Shown here piece after piece: positions 36,801-48,354 of a stretch of 64,000 nt of DNA. Origin of the DNA: Archegozetes longisetosus (taxonomy: Eukaryota; Arthropoda; Arachnida; Sarcoptiformes; Trhypochthoniidae); assembly GCA_018873245.2 (NCBI GenBank), contig JAEMBT020000007.1, forward strand, positions 620,001 to 684,000. The letters are read 5' to 3'. How positions within the stretch are numbered: position 1 is the stretch's first letter; the number at the start of each line of letters is the position of its first letter. Below the pieces are notes generated by a model, which worked only from the letters and a program-made list of their open reading frames with translations, ran no database searches and was not told where the DNA came from. Both the position numbers and the translations under genes were made by a program.

Positions 36801-38046
36801 CTTTTTGAATAATCATTGACTTAAGTGTTAGAACTTTTTGATAGTACATTTTATACCAATCTCTGTCTGTCTCTCTTTCATAAACGCTTTCATATGTAAA
36901 CACACTTAGTTTCAGACTCAAAAAGATTCTGTCTAAATTCTTTAAAACAGAATAAGTCATAAATTTTTGTGTAAAATTTTATATTTAGTAAATACTAACT
37001 TTTTTGCATTGAAAAAATATCTATACTGTATTTCTAATTTGGGAGATACGTACTAAGACTTGACGCTCAACGCTCGACGCTCGGCGCTCGGGGGTAAGAC
37101 GCTCGAGCGTCCACTCACGCTCAGCAAAAGTAGAACGCTCGACGTTCGCGCTCGCTACCGAGCGCCAAACGCTCGAGCGTTGAGCATCACTGCAAATAGA
37201 GGTGGTGAAGTAAATTGTAAGTTTGAATTATTTAGCCTTCTTACACAAATAAATTTGCTAAAGGGCACTTAGGACTGAATAATAGACAGTTATACCTTTT
37301 AACTTTAAAAGGCATATAAATATATCGGTAAGAAGAATAGTTAATCCTTTAGGCAGTACAGTGATCAACCCACTCATACTAAAATAATAATCACGTGGAG
37401 CTGACTGCTGATAATCAAACTGAACAAGTTTTAAACTGCTAAACATGGATAATAATGTCGAAATGAATTTTATTTTTTGCTATTAAGAATCTTGAAAAAA
37501 TGCTGTAAACAGATTAAATTTTAAAATGATAAAAGCAGTTATTTACTTGAAAAAATCTTAAAATGTGATAAAATAGACAGGCTTAAAATCATGGTTAGAC
37601 TATAAATAAACAAATAAGATACTATTCTGAAACGATTTTTTGAACAAGTTCAAGCCATTTTGATCGAAATATTAGTCATAATCAAAATTGAGTTAGTCTA
37701 TTGTGCTTTTGAATCACCTTTTTTCGAATTCTTCTCTAGGTATGCGATAAATATTCATAAAATAATAGAGCGTTTGATTCACCGTGAATTGATCACAAAG
37801 AGCGCTGTCTTGAGGCATAAAACTGATCAAATTGTTAGCGATTCCTGGCTTTTCACCCAATACTGAAATCGAGCCGCTCTTTGCTCTGATTCGGCCCAAA
37901 ATAAGTCTCAACAATGTAGTCTTTCCACCACCGCTCGGACCCAAAAGTGCATAAATTTGATTATATTTGATTTGTGCACAAAAGTTATTGAGAACTAGAT
38001 TCGAGCCATAACTGAACGAAATATTTCCAACACTTATAGCACTCAT
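33855..38046 (-). CDS. ABCH-type half ABC transporter
   Basis: Three exons on minus: 37718-38046, 35515-36166 and 33855-34868, giving about 664 residues, normal for a half transporter with the ATPase domain first. The ATPase domain has Walker A GPSGGGKTT (36-44), Q-loop Gln79 (MPQD), signature LSGGTQRR (from 130), Walker B LVILDEPT (150-157), D-loop VGID and H-loop His187 (VIVTH). A linker rich in Asn/Asp/Tyr follows (NNDSCMNMNDDYDYVNYEG). The membrane domain starts with a helix ending in exon 2 (LIVILPATQALVFCAVY), then an extracellular loop and six hydrophobic segments in exon 3, ending FRRK. Phases fit at both junctions. The N-terminal domain order and sequence style match subfamily H (arthropod) rather than G. 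In insects one ABCH member moves lipids to the cuticle; whether this one does is inference. Intron 1 carries a hAT-like MITE. Confidence 0.88.
35020..35175. repeat. intronic sequence shared with the interior of the nearby hAT-like MITE
   Basis: The stretch around GATTACAATACATTGAGTTC and on to TTTGATAGTACACTATCTCT is clearly related to 36712-36895, which lies inside the MITE at 36429-37192, in the same orientation. Either a relict of the same element family or sequence captured by the MITE from this gene. Confidence 0.65.
36429..37192. mobile_element. hAT-like MITE with subterminal GAGCG arrays, in the ABCH intron
   Basis: A 764 bp element flanked by a perfect 8 bp target duplication CAAATAGA (36421-36428 and 37193-37200). 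Ends are CAGTGATGC on the left and GCATCACTG on the right. Both subterminal zones (36439-36522 and 37061-37187) are dense with CGCTCG/CGAGCG words, often overlapping as CGCTCGAGCG. This makes them strikingly GC-rich against an AT-rich background. The middle (36540-37050) is AT-rich and non-coding. An 8 bp duplication and CAGTG-type ends are hallmarks of the hAT superfamily. Confidence 0.93.
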
Positions 38047-38339
38047 TTTTCTATTTAAGAAATTGATTTTAACTTTCACTATAACTGTCAGCGTATTACT
38101 AAATTAAGATGTGCGAAAGTCTTGTAATATGACTAAAAATGAAGATTTTTATTCAAATTTTCCGTCTAATTGATGAAACGAATCTGATTATGATTCGAAT
38201 GAGTAAATTAAATTATGATCTCTCTCAAGACATGTTAAGTTTTATGACTTTTTTCCATTTGAGGCTTTTAAAATTATCTCTGATTAGAAAAATCTTCAAC
38301 CAGTTGAAACTAATTTCTATTTTAAGATAAATATAATTT

Positions 38340-39010
38340 TTCTTTTACTCCTAAAAATTAATTTTAAATATAAATTAATTTTATGTTCAATTTAATTGAA
38401 ACTTCTAGTAAAATCTTTGTCTCTAAATGTGATTTTACTGATAAATGGTTTAGAAACTGTTTGTTAAGTGCAAAAATTTGAATCATATGCATCTTAATTG
38501 ATTTTCGTAAAACCGTTTAATCAGATAATTAGGTTTATTTCAGAAAATATAATAGCATTAGATTTTAGTAATAGATACCGACCCTAAATCAAACTGTTTG
38601 ATCATAGCTGCAAACATGTTTTCAAATCAAGTCCTTTCTTTAATTTGAAGTGATGAGTACTTGAGTTATTTATAATTTGGAGTTCGATTAGGTACCTATT
38701 TTTGTTTATCTCACACATGCAAACAATTCCATTTGATTAAAGTATATGAATTTTCGGCATTTATATTTAATTGACTGAACAAAGTTCTCGCATCTTAATT
38801 AAGGCCGTGTTTTTGGTTGAATTTACAGTCAGTTAAAGTCAAGTGAAAATAAATTACTAAAAAAAGGATCGAAGTTTAATTTTCGACCTCGACTTCAAAA
38901 TCATTTATTTTTTCATAACAAATAGTCTCTAATCAAAATATTATCATTGAGTGATCGTTCAAATTTTACTCATAAGTTATTCATAATTGTTTTTATTTAG
39001 GAAGTTTTCG
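38340..39010. other. intergenic DNA upstream of the ABCH gene
   Basis: AT-rich, nothing recognised. Confidence 0.4.
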
Positions 39011-39021
39011 TAACTTCTAAA

Positions 39022-39692
39022 TAGGGATGAGAAATGAGCCTAAGCCTAAGGCTTTGTCGTAGTCTTTAGACTGAAAGTCTAAAGGATAGTGTAGTTTGTA
39101 GTGTTAGTTTATCTTAAAATCTTAGGCCGATATGCACAAGTCGAAACTTAAGTAAAACTGTCATAAGCATTTGTTGTGCAATGAGTTTTAAAACGCGTTT
39201 CAGGTTTAAGTCGGTTTTAAGACTCAAAATCGTCTTAAATGGAGTTGTGTGTAAGAACATTAGGCTTTAGTCTTAGGCTCAGCCCAAAGGCCTTAACCTT
39301 AGGTCGACCTCTTAGGCTTCATTTAATAATTAATATATATTAAAATACAAGTGTTAAACAAATTATTTATCAGAGATAAATGACATTATGCATTTTTAAT
39401 TAATTTAATAATAAAAAGAAATAGTGTTTGTGAACATTGAATTCAATTTTGAGATGTAATACCTGAAATACGAAACTATTTTGCACTCTTATACCCATCT
39501 GCCTTTTTCGGCATAATTTAATGTAATTTATTTTATGGAAATTGCATATTAGAGCCTAAAAGGTTAAACAGACCAGACTCTGGTTTAGCCCCTATGCTTA
39601 GGCTGTCAGCCTAAGGCCTAAAGAAATCTTTAGTCTTAGTCTCAACCTAAAGTATAAGCCTAAGGTTAGGCGGACTGAAATTCTTATCTCTA
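39022..39692. mobile_element. hAT-like MITE with CTTAGGC / CTAAAG arrays
   Basis: A 671 bp element flanked by a perfect 8 bp duplication CTTCTAAA (39014-39021 and 39693-39700). Ends: TAGGGATGAGAAAT on the left, TAGAGATAAGAATT on the right (minus). The terminal zones contain many copies of CCTAAG, CTTAGGC and CTAAAG in both orientations (39038-39135, 39260-39320 and 39590-39675). Non-coding centre. The TTAGGC words resemble nematode-type telomere repeats, but they are irregular, and the inverted ends and duplication show a transposon. Confidence 0.92.
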
Positions 39693-39699
39693 CTTCTAA

Positions 39700-40740
39700 A
39701 TAAGTATCTCAATTTATTAACATTAATTAATTGAATTTTAAGAACTACAAAATAACAATAAAATTATAGGCTTATTTCAAGCATTCATTTAATGGATAAG
39801 AGAGTGATAAAAGTTTCGTGATAATTAGGTGCATTTAAACGAATTATATCTTTCTGTCTTTTTATCTCATAAAATGATAGATCGACATTTGAAATTAAAG
39901 TCAGCCTAAATCTTTTCAAAAACTGCAATTTCTTCACCTGAAAATTTGATATAAAAAATTAAAAACCTATTTACACAACAAAACTTGATTTGTCAACAGA
40001 TGTAGAGTTTATCAGTCTTTATATTTATAGTTAGATCGAAACTTATTTCTAAAAAATCTTACAGCTTCTGAAAACAATCAAAACTTATGAAATTCATTAC
40101 AGATAAACAGACTGACAACTAGCTACAAATTGATTGCTTTGTTTTGTTAGTTATAAATAAATTGTTTTTCAAAGCTTATAATTTTCAATGAAAGAAAAAA
40201 TAGAATATCTTCTAAAACACATTGACATTAAAAACTTATTCAATAGTAAGCAAAATTGCATCAGGTTTTCATTGAACTTCATCTGTTCAGTGACTGATCA
40301 CTAGATAATAGTTTGATCGCAATAATGACCGCAATAAGAAGTTTTTATGTTAAGAACGATCTAATTTTCAATCAATGATCTTTTACTAAAATCTATGGAT
40401 ATATGCAGTAAAAGGAATGAAACAGTTAACTAAAAACTTACTAACTATGAGGATAACTGTCAAAAACGTTAATATCCTTGTAATATATCCTTGTATCGCA
40501 TTTTTATCAGTATTAAAATAACTTTCAAATTATTGGCATAAAAAACTAATATAATCTTTAAATAATTAATATTTAATTTAACACAAGCTCCTTGACCAAC
40601 ATTTTTGAATCAATTATCTTTTCAGATACAGTTAAATCTGTATTATATTTATATTAAGGCCAACACCCATTCTTCGGATTCAAATTTGAATCTTTATAAG
40701 TCTCTTTGCTTTAATTTCAATAATTTTTTATTTTTTAATT
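39700..40740. other. intergenic DNA
   Basis: AT-rich, nothing recognised before the next promoter. Confidence 0.4.
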
Positions 40741-40759
40741 TTTTATCTCATTGATTGAG

Positions 40760-40767
40760 TATAAAAG
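40760..40767 (+). promoter_or_regulatory. TATA box
   Basis: TATAAAAG, 90 bases upstream of the ATG at 40850, the same spacing as in the gene at 17757-18317. No TCAGT initiator seen at the expected place. Confidence 0.7.
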
Positions 40768-40849
40768 GGAACAAAAAATTTCGATTTCTATCTATTCTTA
40801 TTGTAGCTGTCTGACAGAAAGTTACCAATACTTTAATTCAATTATAATC

Positions 40850-42179
40850 ATGATTGCAATAATTGTAAGTATTATTTTTCACATCATTGATGATAGTTAA
40901 TCTGAAGGATTATAAAGTTTTGAGAAAGATTTTTTGCGATTTATTTTCATATTTGAATTATAATGACTTAAAGTTTCAAACTGTAATAATCGATGGGAAT
41001 ATGCAGAACATTATTCCTCAATGAATAGTTCGTCTCAGACAGGATTTATTTGATACTTAAAACTTAATTTATTTTATAATAATTTTTTATGACTGTTTCA
41101 ATGAACTTCTATGACCGATCAAACTGTGAGATGAAGGTTTCGTAAGTTTTAACTATTCTATCAGTAGTTATTCTATCCTCAAGTTTTAAGAATGATTCAA
41201 TTTTTTATTAAAATAAAATTAATTATAATTTCAATAAATATTTTTTCAGAAAGAATTTTGTGATTTTTAGGATGCAGAAATTTGTGAAAGTTTGTTCAGA
41301 TCATTTTAACTGTAATATTCTTAGGTATTGCTCACGATAACTGAGAAAACAAGCGGAAAATTTTGAATGATAACCGGCAAAGATTTCGAATTAAAGTTTT
41401 TTAACCAATTTTTCCTTAATTATTGACTTAGATGGTCTCAATAACCCGAAGCTGGATAAAAATAACATAATTATTTTAAATTACAGGCTGTTCTCGCATT
41501 CGCTTCAATGGCCAACGCTGGTGGTCTCATATCCAACAGTTACGCCATATCAGAGATCCAGCCCGATCGATCCTTTTCACTCGTCCAAAGCTCATCACCA
41601 GCTGTCGCATTGGCCGCACCAGCAATCGCTGCCCCAGCTATCGCCGGTCTTGGTTTGGCCGGTAAAGGACTCGGTCTTGGTTTAGCTGCTCCATTGGCCG
41701 CCCCAGCTATCGCTGCCCCATATGCAGCCCAATATGCAGCCCCATATGCAGCCCCATATGCTGCCCCATATGCTGCCCCATATGCTGCTCCATATGCCAC
41801 CGCAGCTATCGCTGCCCCATTGGCTGCACCAGCAATCGCTGCTCCAGCTATCGCCGGTATTGGTTTGGCCGGTAAAGGACTCGGTCTTGGTTTAGCTGCT
41901 CCATTGGCCGCCCCAGCTATCGCTGCCCCATATGCAGCCCAATATGCCGCCCCATATGCTGCCCCATATGCCACCGCAGCTATCGCTGCCCCAGCTATCA
42001 CCAGTATTGGTTTGGCCGGTAAAGGACTCGGTCTCGGTTTAGCTGCTCCATATGCCACCGCAGCTATCGCTGCCCCAGCTATCACCAGTATTGGTTTGGC
42101 CGGTAAGGGACTCGGCTTAGCCGCACCAATCGCTGCCCCGTTGGCTGCTCCTATCGGTTTGGGTATTAAGGGATATTAA
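40850..42179 (+). CDS. Ala-rich repetitive secreted structural protein (AAPY repeats)
   Basis: Exons 40850-40864 (MIAII) and 41487-42179; the intron begins GTAAGT and ends CAG. About 235 residues. The signal peptide MIAIIAVLAFASMANAGG is followed by a short non-repetitive part (SNSYAISEIQPDRSFSLVQ), then long low-complexity sequence. Tetrapeptide AAPY occurs in runs, separated by four copies of a block reading GLAGKGLGLGLAAP. Ends IGLGIKGY. The tyrosines in AAPY runs could be cross-linked, as in other matrix proteins (inference). Poly(A) signal AATAAA at 42285-42290. It belongs with the Ala-rich gene at 15836 (shared GLAAP and APLAA words). A 181-codon minus-strand frame over it is a composition artefact. 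Confidence 0.85.
41637..42115 (+). repeat. in-frame tandem repeats within the Ala-rich gene
   Basis: Four nearly identical DNA copies of the GLAGKGLGLGLAAP-encoding block begin at equivalent points 41641, 41851, 41998 and 42082. The spacings are 210, 147 and 84 bases, so each interval is exactly 63 bases shorter than the one before. The shortening is in the AAPY-encoding filler. Confidence 0.9.
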
Positions 42180-42299
42180 ATTAGTATCTCTTGAACAATT
42201 ATTAGTTATGTAATAGGAAATTGGATGCTTTAAAACAAATCTTAAAATTATTAAGAACTATTTTAACCATTCATAATTGAAGTCAATAAAATATCATTT

Positions 42300-42915
42300 T
42301 TATGAAGTAATTAATTGCTATTCATCTGCATTGCTCTCTTACCCGATTATAAGTTGAATTTTCATTCAGTCTTGTAAACAAGGCCTATATGAAGAACCAG
42401 TGCCATCGTCATGCAATGAAGCTAAATTTTGGAGTTCAAATTTTTATTTATAAATCTAGAAAATTACTGGGTGAAGACACAAGTAGTTAATCTTTGAACT
42501 AATCGCTAGTTTCAAGTCTAGATTAATGTAAAATTTTTAAAAATTGTGAGATTATATCATAAAGTTAAAATTTGATTTCTACCAATAGTAAAAACATATT
42601 TTGATAGGAAGTTACTATAACATTTCTGAAACTTTCTCATATATAATAAGTTTTGAGTACTGGTATAAATCAAATGCCAACCCTTTAGTGAATTATCACA
42701 CCCATAAAAATGGTCTAGTTTATTTAAACTTTTGTCAATACATCAAATTATAAATTTACTTTCCAAAAGTGAGAGCGTATGGACACCCAACTTTTTCAGA
42801 TCTTATTCATCAAATTTTTGGACCTACAGAAAAACTGAGTCATATTATTATAAGAGGTGCATCGCACAGACTTTTCTCGTCGCTTCTTTCGGGAATCAGT
42901 TTTACTTATAAGTGC
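42300..42915. other. intergenic DNA
   Basis: AT-rich; a 72-codon frame at 42769-42987 runs into the following MITE and is not supported. Confidence 0.4.
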
Positions 42916-42922
42916 AAACGTA

Positions 42923-43358
42923 CTATCGGCCAAAAAAGCATATTTCAAAATGCCCGCTTAAAAACAGTAAAAACCAATGATAATTAAACCAAATAAGGGA
43001 AAGATTGAATAAATAATTTTGTCATATTATTTTCATAAGTATTATTTCTAATATGAGTCATGAAATGCCAAGCTTATCTTTAATCTCTATAAGTGTTACA
43101 ATTTGTATCGAACTTTAACATAAGTAACTTAAATTCATCAAATAAATAATTGAGAAAAGTTGAATGCAAAGTAAATCATTTATGAACGTATCGTAAAACG
43201 GTTAATGCAAAAGTTTATTATTTTGTTTTGCCTTAAGTCAAACCTAAACTAAAGTTTATAAAAGCTTTCAAAATGTTGATTACGTAAATACTAAAGTGAT
43301 CCCTAATTATGTAAGGCGCGAAAAAGCTTTATTTAACACATACTTTTTGGGTCGATAG
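42923..43358. mobile_element. 436 bp Tc1-like MITE, copy 2
   Basis: Flanked by TA on both sides (42921-42922 and 43359-43360). Left end CTATCGGCCAAAAAAGCATA, right end (minus) CTATCGACCCAAAAAGTATG. Matches 12439-12874 in the same orientation from end to end. Confidence 0.9.
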
Positions 43359-43562
43359 TACGTCTCTACCTTAAAGCCAAGTTTAGTCTAATTGTGAAGG
43401 CAATAATCGTAGTATCGGTTAGTCGATAAGTTTTCGGCCTCTTATTGTGATCAATGGATTATAGAGCCGAGAAATTATTGACTGACCTGATATAATATAA
43501 TCTGTAATGTTGTTACTGTTATGCACTACAAACGTTAGTCGTCGATAGCAATTGGCGATAGC

Positions 43563-44945
43563 AATTGGCGTAAAGTGATGCTTATAGATGTATCCAAGGC
43601 ATCATTGATGTAATCAGAAAGTACAGATAAATTCAAAAAGGCTTTAAATTAATCTCTTAGTAAAAGAGCTAAAGAGGAGGTAATCCTTATATCTGTCAAA
43701 ATATAGTTTCTTATCAAACAGGTTCCAAAGATATGATTAAGTAATGCTATTTGAATCATGTTTTGACCTAATAATGAAAGGAACTGAAGTTACATCATCA
43801 AAACGTTATCTAAAATAAATTACTTTAATGACGTATATTAGTCCATTACTCTAAGTGATAGACTAAAGTAAAATTGAGCTTAAGGGAAGGGGTTTGGGGT
43901 TTGTATCTTTGTTGGGGTAAAAAAAATTTTGAAAATTGTTTTCAGTAACTTTTGGCATAGAACAGTTGAAAATAAAATCATATCTGATATGACATTATTA
44001 AGCGATCAATTTAACGCTTATTTGGATTTATCCGTATATTAAATAAACAAAAAGCACATTGTAGTACAATTGAGGCCAAATAGTTTCACTTTAATCCCTG
44101 ATGCGTAGAGATGAAAAGTTAGAGACAGCATAAAAATTGAATAGTCTTAGTTAGAGGACTGTAGTTTAAATGTTAACGAAAATTTTCAGAATAAAAGTCA
44201 ACACTTGACTCACGACTGATAATTATAATTGATATTTATTGACTCACATATCGTAAATAAATTATACAAAAAAGATACAAATGTAAACTAATAAAACATT
44301 GGAATCGAGTCGGGAAACAGGGTAACAATCAATATTCTGTCGGCTTCAGGGGTTATTGACATGACTTTATTGAATTTACCAATTAACTATAAACACGTGC
44401 GATAATTAAAATTTTACGTTGCGCTGAAACACGCTCTTGAACTTTTTGAACTTTACTGACTTAAAAAGCGCATCAAATCATCTGATTATCAGTGATTATC
44501 GGGTCGTTCACTACTTTAAAATCAAATGATTCATATTTTAAGTCTATTAGCAACTCAATGATTGAGCAAACCCTTAAAAATTTGCTCTTCATACATCAGT
44601 TTGGGATTAATAACGATAAAACTATTTGACGTTAGCTGTACAAAATATTTAGCAATAAATGCAGCAGTCAAGCCATCAAGGATTGGATCTCTAGATTTAT
44701 TTAACAATCATCAACAATAATTACTAACCGAAACTATTAGCTTTCTGTTCATTTTAAGTTCAATTTTAACTTTTAGTCAATTTCTTATTTGATTTCGTTT
44801 GAGGTAATGATCTTTCTGTTGCACTCTATTGAATATGATGTATATGTATTAATAGCTAGGAGTGTATGTCGTAGGAAACATGCTCAAAGAGCATAGCGAC
44901 GATCTCTCCATCAAACACTATTTGTATCTATCACGAATTGTTAGA
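43563..44945. repeat. dispersed repeat, copy 2
   Basis: Outer parts 43563-43630 and 44838-44935 match the two halves of the repeat at 21233-21600. The 1.2 kb between them is AT-rich and non-coding. At 43553-43578 a 13-base unit (GATAGCAATTGGC) is duplicated in tandem at the left edge. Possibly a larger version of the same element; class unknown. Confidence 0.5.
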
Positions 44946-46955
44946 TTTTATATTGTACAGTACTGCCCTTAAATAAATGTTTATATAATAAACACAAACA
45001 CAATTTTGAAATGGCAAAATTCATTTTAAACAATTATTAAGACTTCAGTACCCTTACAAAGTCTCTATCACTGCTAAGGTATGCAAAGCTTCGTTCAAGA
45101 AGTATGATGTAAAACTTCAACAACTAATTAATTATCCTATGAATCATTGTCTAATTGTACAAATAATCAGCTATTATAACGACGTTCCAGTTCGTCAGGA
45201 TTTTTACTTGAAAAATTTTACTTTAAGTTAAGAAAACTTGAAAATCTATTTAAAAAATCAGGCGTTTAAATTGTTAAAACTTGTATGAGAGTGAAATGGA
45301 TGCAAATTTTTGGTTGAGGGCATTTTCTGACTATTGGTTTGACCTCTGAAAGGATTATTTTTTAGCTGATCTTGTTTTGGCTGATTTTTTAGTGAATTTT
45401 GAATATCTCACTTTCATAAGAGTTTAAATAATAAAACGCTACACTTTTCTGTCCTTTGCTTTATAAATTCTGAAGTATTTTTAGCTTAAATTAAGTTTAT
45501 CGAATAAAATCCTTATGGAATAAACTTCATTATATAGCCAATCATATTCGCATGATTAAACAATGACTCCTTGGGTAATAAATTAGTTACTGAAGTATAA
45601 TTGTCTCATCCATGTTTTTCACCTATCCCTATGAAGTGCCATATGAGATTACCACCCTTCTATCAAAATAGTTTAATCTAAGCTGAGGATAACGCCAGGT
45701 GGCTTCGCAAAACTATTCTGACTTAGGTTAAATTATTACGTGAACACTTGACCATTTTTGGAGGAATTTTAAATAAATATTCGAAAAAACTGTCTTTCAT
45801 TATATTCTAATGATCCCTCATCATGTTCTTATGTTTAAAATCCGTGAATAAACTAGAGGTTAAGAAGATCAAGGATTAGGCTAAACTGACTCCTACCAAA
45901 TCGACTCCTACTCTGATCCTCACTGGTCAGATTCCTTGTAAATAAGATTAAATATATCTTTTGATTTCATCTGTTTATAAATATACTTTTAGAAGTTTAT
46001 ATTGATTTGAAACTGAGTTCAATTATTTGAGAAATTTTTGAATAGAAGATAAGAAAAATTGTCAATCTCAATTAGGATAGAAATAACAGAGTTGACCATA
46101 TTTCATAATCATATAACAAGCTATAACGAATAAATTCTCTGTTCGTAGAAATATAATAGAATATCATATCAGTTACACTTTTGCGGAACTTTTCTAAATA
46201 GAAGACTCGAAATTTTTTTGTCCTGTAACTAAATGCTACTTTACTAGATAAGCTCATAAGGAATGCAGAAGCATTTTGAACAATCAGTTGAAATTATCTT
46301 TTATCAGTACAATCAAATAATAGTTTAATACGTAATTCAATAGTAGATATAACTATGATTTCAAACCTACTAATCAACTATTTTTATCTAAATTACAAGC
46401 TCATGAAGCACTATAAAAAGATTTGAAGAATAAAATAAATATAACAAAAATTACATTAAACTAAACAAATTGACAACTTTAAAAACTGATATCTTGTGAA
46501 TGACTAAAAGGATTGTAATGACGTGATCACTTATTCGTTGCATAATATTTTCATGAATGTTTATACAATCTTTAGCGAAAGTTGGCATCAAATCCTTAAG
46601 CGAAAAGTTGTTTATTTGAAAGTCAAAATCGTTATTTAGTTTGAGGATAAAGTGAGTCTATTGCCTGACCCAACACTCAATATAGAAGTGCCACACATCT
46701 GCGTCACTTTTCGTCACATATTTATTTTAAGAATGCGTCCCATTCTATCATTTCGTCTACCCTCATATGTATATCCCTCCTAGAACCCATTGCAAAATTC
46801 TTTCTTATTTTTCTTATACTAAATTATTGACATAAAATTTTCGCATACATTTTAGTTAGAAATTTCCTTATGCCTATGTTCTATTGAATTTTGTGAAGTT
46901 TCTCTTAGGAATAATTGTTGATTGCTGAGTTGACAACAGTTTTGATATCAAGTTC
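44946..46955. other. intergenic DNA
   Basis: About 2 kb of AT-rich sequence; short frames such as 46072-46257 (minus) are unsupported. Confidence 0.4.
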
Positions 46956-46961
46956 AAAATA

Positions 46962-47348
46962 ATGGCTTATAGTGAAAGAGAAAGAGCTCGAAATGCTTAT
47001 GAAAAACAAGTTCAATATTTCAAAAATGAAATGAGAAATGAGTTACGAAAATATGCGAACATCGATTTTAATGCAAAAAAGAATATGAAACTCAAAGCTA
47101 TGGATTTGGAACGTGAATGCCTTGATAATTATCGAAGTGATGTGAAAGGCATCGAATATGTGACTCGACCACAAGAACCAACTGATTTGTGGAAAATTAG
47201 TACAAGAAGTCCTATTAAGACAAAGAATGCTAACGTTCTTGAGTTTGAACTAGAATTGACTGAAGGAATCGATACTTTTATCAAATATATTGACTTATTA
47301 ACTAATGATAATAAAGAGAAGATTTTATTATTCAGTGCTTTCTCGTAA
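46962..47348 (+). CDS. small charged hypothetical protein
   Basis: Single open frame of 128 codons with a good start context (AAAATAATGG). I do not recognise it. The first half is highly charged and likely helical (RERARNAYEKQVQYFKNEMR, then KKNMKLKAMDLERECLDNY), and the second half ends in an amphipathic segment (IDTFIKYIDLLTNDNKEKIL). No signal peptide, no membrane segment, one cysteine. The amino-acid mix looks like real protein and differs from random frames in this AT-rich DNA, but no promoter stands out and it could also be one exon of a larger gene. Function unknown. Confidence 0.5.
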   Translation: MAYSERERARNAYEKQVQYFKNEMRNELRKYANIDFNAKKNMKLKAMDLERECLDNYRSDVKGIEYVTRPQEPTDLWKISTRSPIKTKNANVLEFELELTEGIDTFIKYIDLLTNDNKEKILLFSAFS

Positions 47349-47349
47349 C

Positions 47350-48340
47350 GAAATGAACAAAGTTTTCGAAGTGGTCGAGAGAGTATTTTTGGAATTGATA
47401 TGAATGTGTTTTGACTATTATTCTTTAGTTATAATTATTAATTATTCTTGACGTTTCTAAGTATTAAAGTAGTTCTTTAGTGAGAGAGATTAACTTTTTT
47501 CCATAAACTAATAAAAGGGGAGATTTAGATTAGAAAATGTAACGAAATACTTACGAAAGTATCCCCAGTATGTCAGTAATAAAGTTGGCTTTATGATATT
47601 TCAGAAAATAACTGGAACCATACTAGAATACCGGTCATTAGACAGTTTCTAATGCTTCTAAAATAAGTGCTTAATCGAACGAATAAATGCTTAATAAGTG
47701 AATAAAAAAAGATTAGAACATGGAGTCAAAGTTTCTTATGAAAATTCTCTACAAAAAGCAGAAATTGAATTTTGTTATGTGAAATAATAACGTAGAACAG
47801 TCTCTCGACTTCTTAAAAGAAGTTGAAAATACGTGCTTAATCAGGCAATAATAAAATATTCTTATTACAGTATTTTATTAGATGTAATTTTATAAAACAA
47901 TGTCTGAAAGATAAAAAAATTGTCATTTTTGAAAAGCATGTCATTTAAATCATATGCACAAAAAATTTAATTACCACAAATCGGTTTTATACAACCAAAA
48001 CTAGACAACATTTTTATCATTAAGTAGTTAGAGTAACGAATTATCAGATCTAGATGATATTTGTTTCTAAATTTTCTGCTAATCAATCAAATATTGCTGA
48101 GTAATAATCGAATATTTACAAAATTACAGCATAACATATTATATCAATTAGGCTACTGTTGTATTTATGGTTCTGATTAAAAGATAACTTAAATAATAAG
48201 AGATTACTCAAAAATAATTCGTTTCAATGATGCTTTGAAATCAATGTTATTCAGTTCAGGGCAATCGTATATCAAAAAGCATTCTTAAAATCTTATGAAG
48301 TTCTGTAAAATTAAATTATATCTTAATTAATCTAAGTTTA
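47350..48340. other. intergenic DNA
   Basis: AT-rich spacer of about 1 kb; nothing recognised. Confidence 0.4.
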
Positions 48341-48354
48341 CTTCAATCTTAATT

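Noticed and set aside
36730..36960. 76-codon minus-strand frame in the ABCH intron
   Set aside because: Lies wholly inside the hAT-like MITE; no conserved domain.
37258..37446. hydrophobic 62-codon frame in the ABCH intron
   Set aside because: The ATPase domain joins in phase from exon 1 to exon 2 across it, so it is not an exon of that gene.
39038..39320. possible interstitial telomere repeats (TTAGGC/CCTAAG)
   Set aside because: Units are irregular and in both orientations, and the inverted ends with an 8 bp duplication show a transposable element.
41540..42085. 181-codon minus-strand Ala-rich frame
   Set aside because: Antisense shadow of the AAPY repeat gene; GCN repeats are open in several frames.
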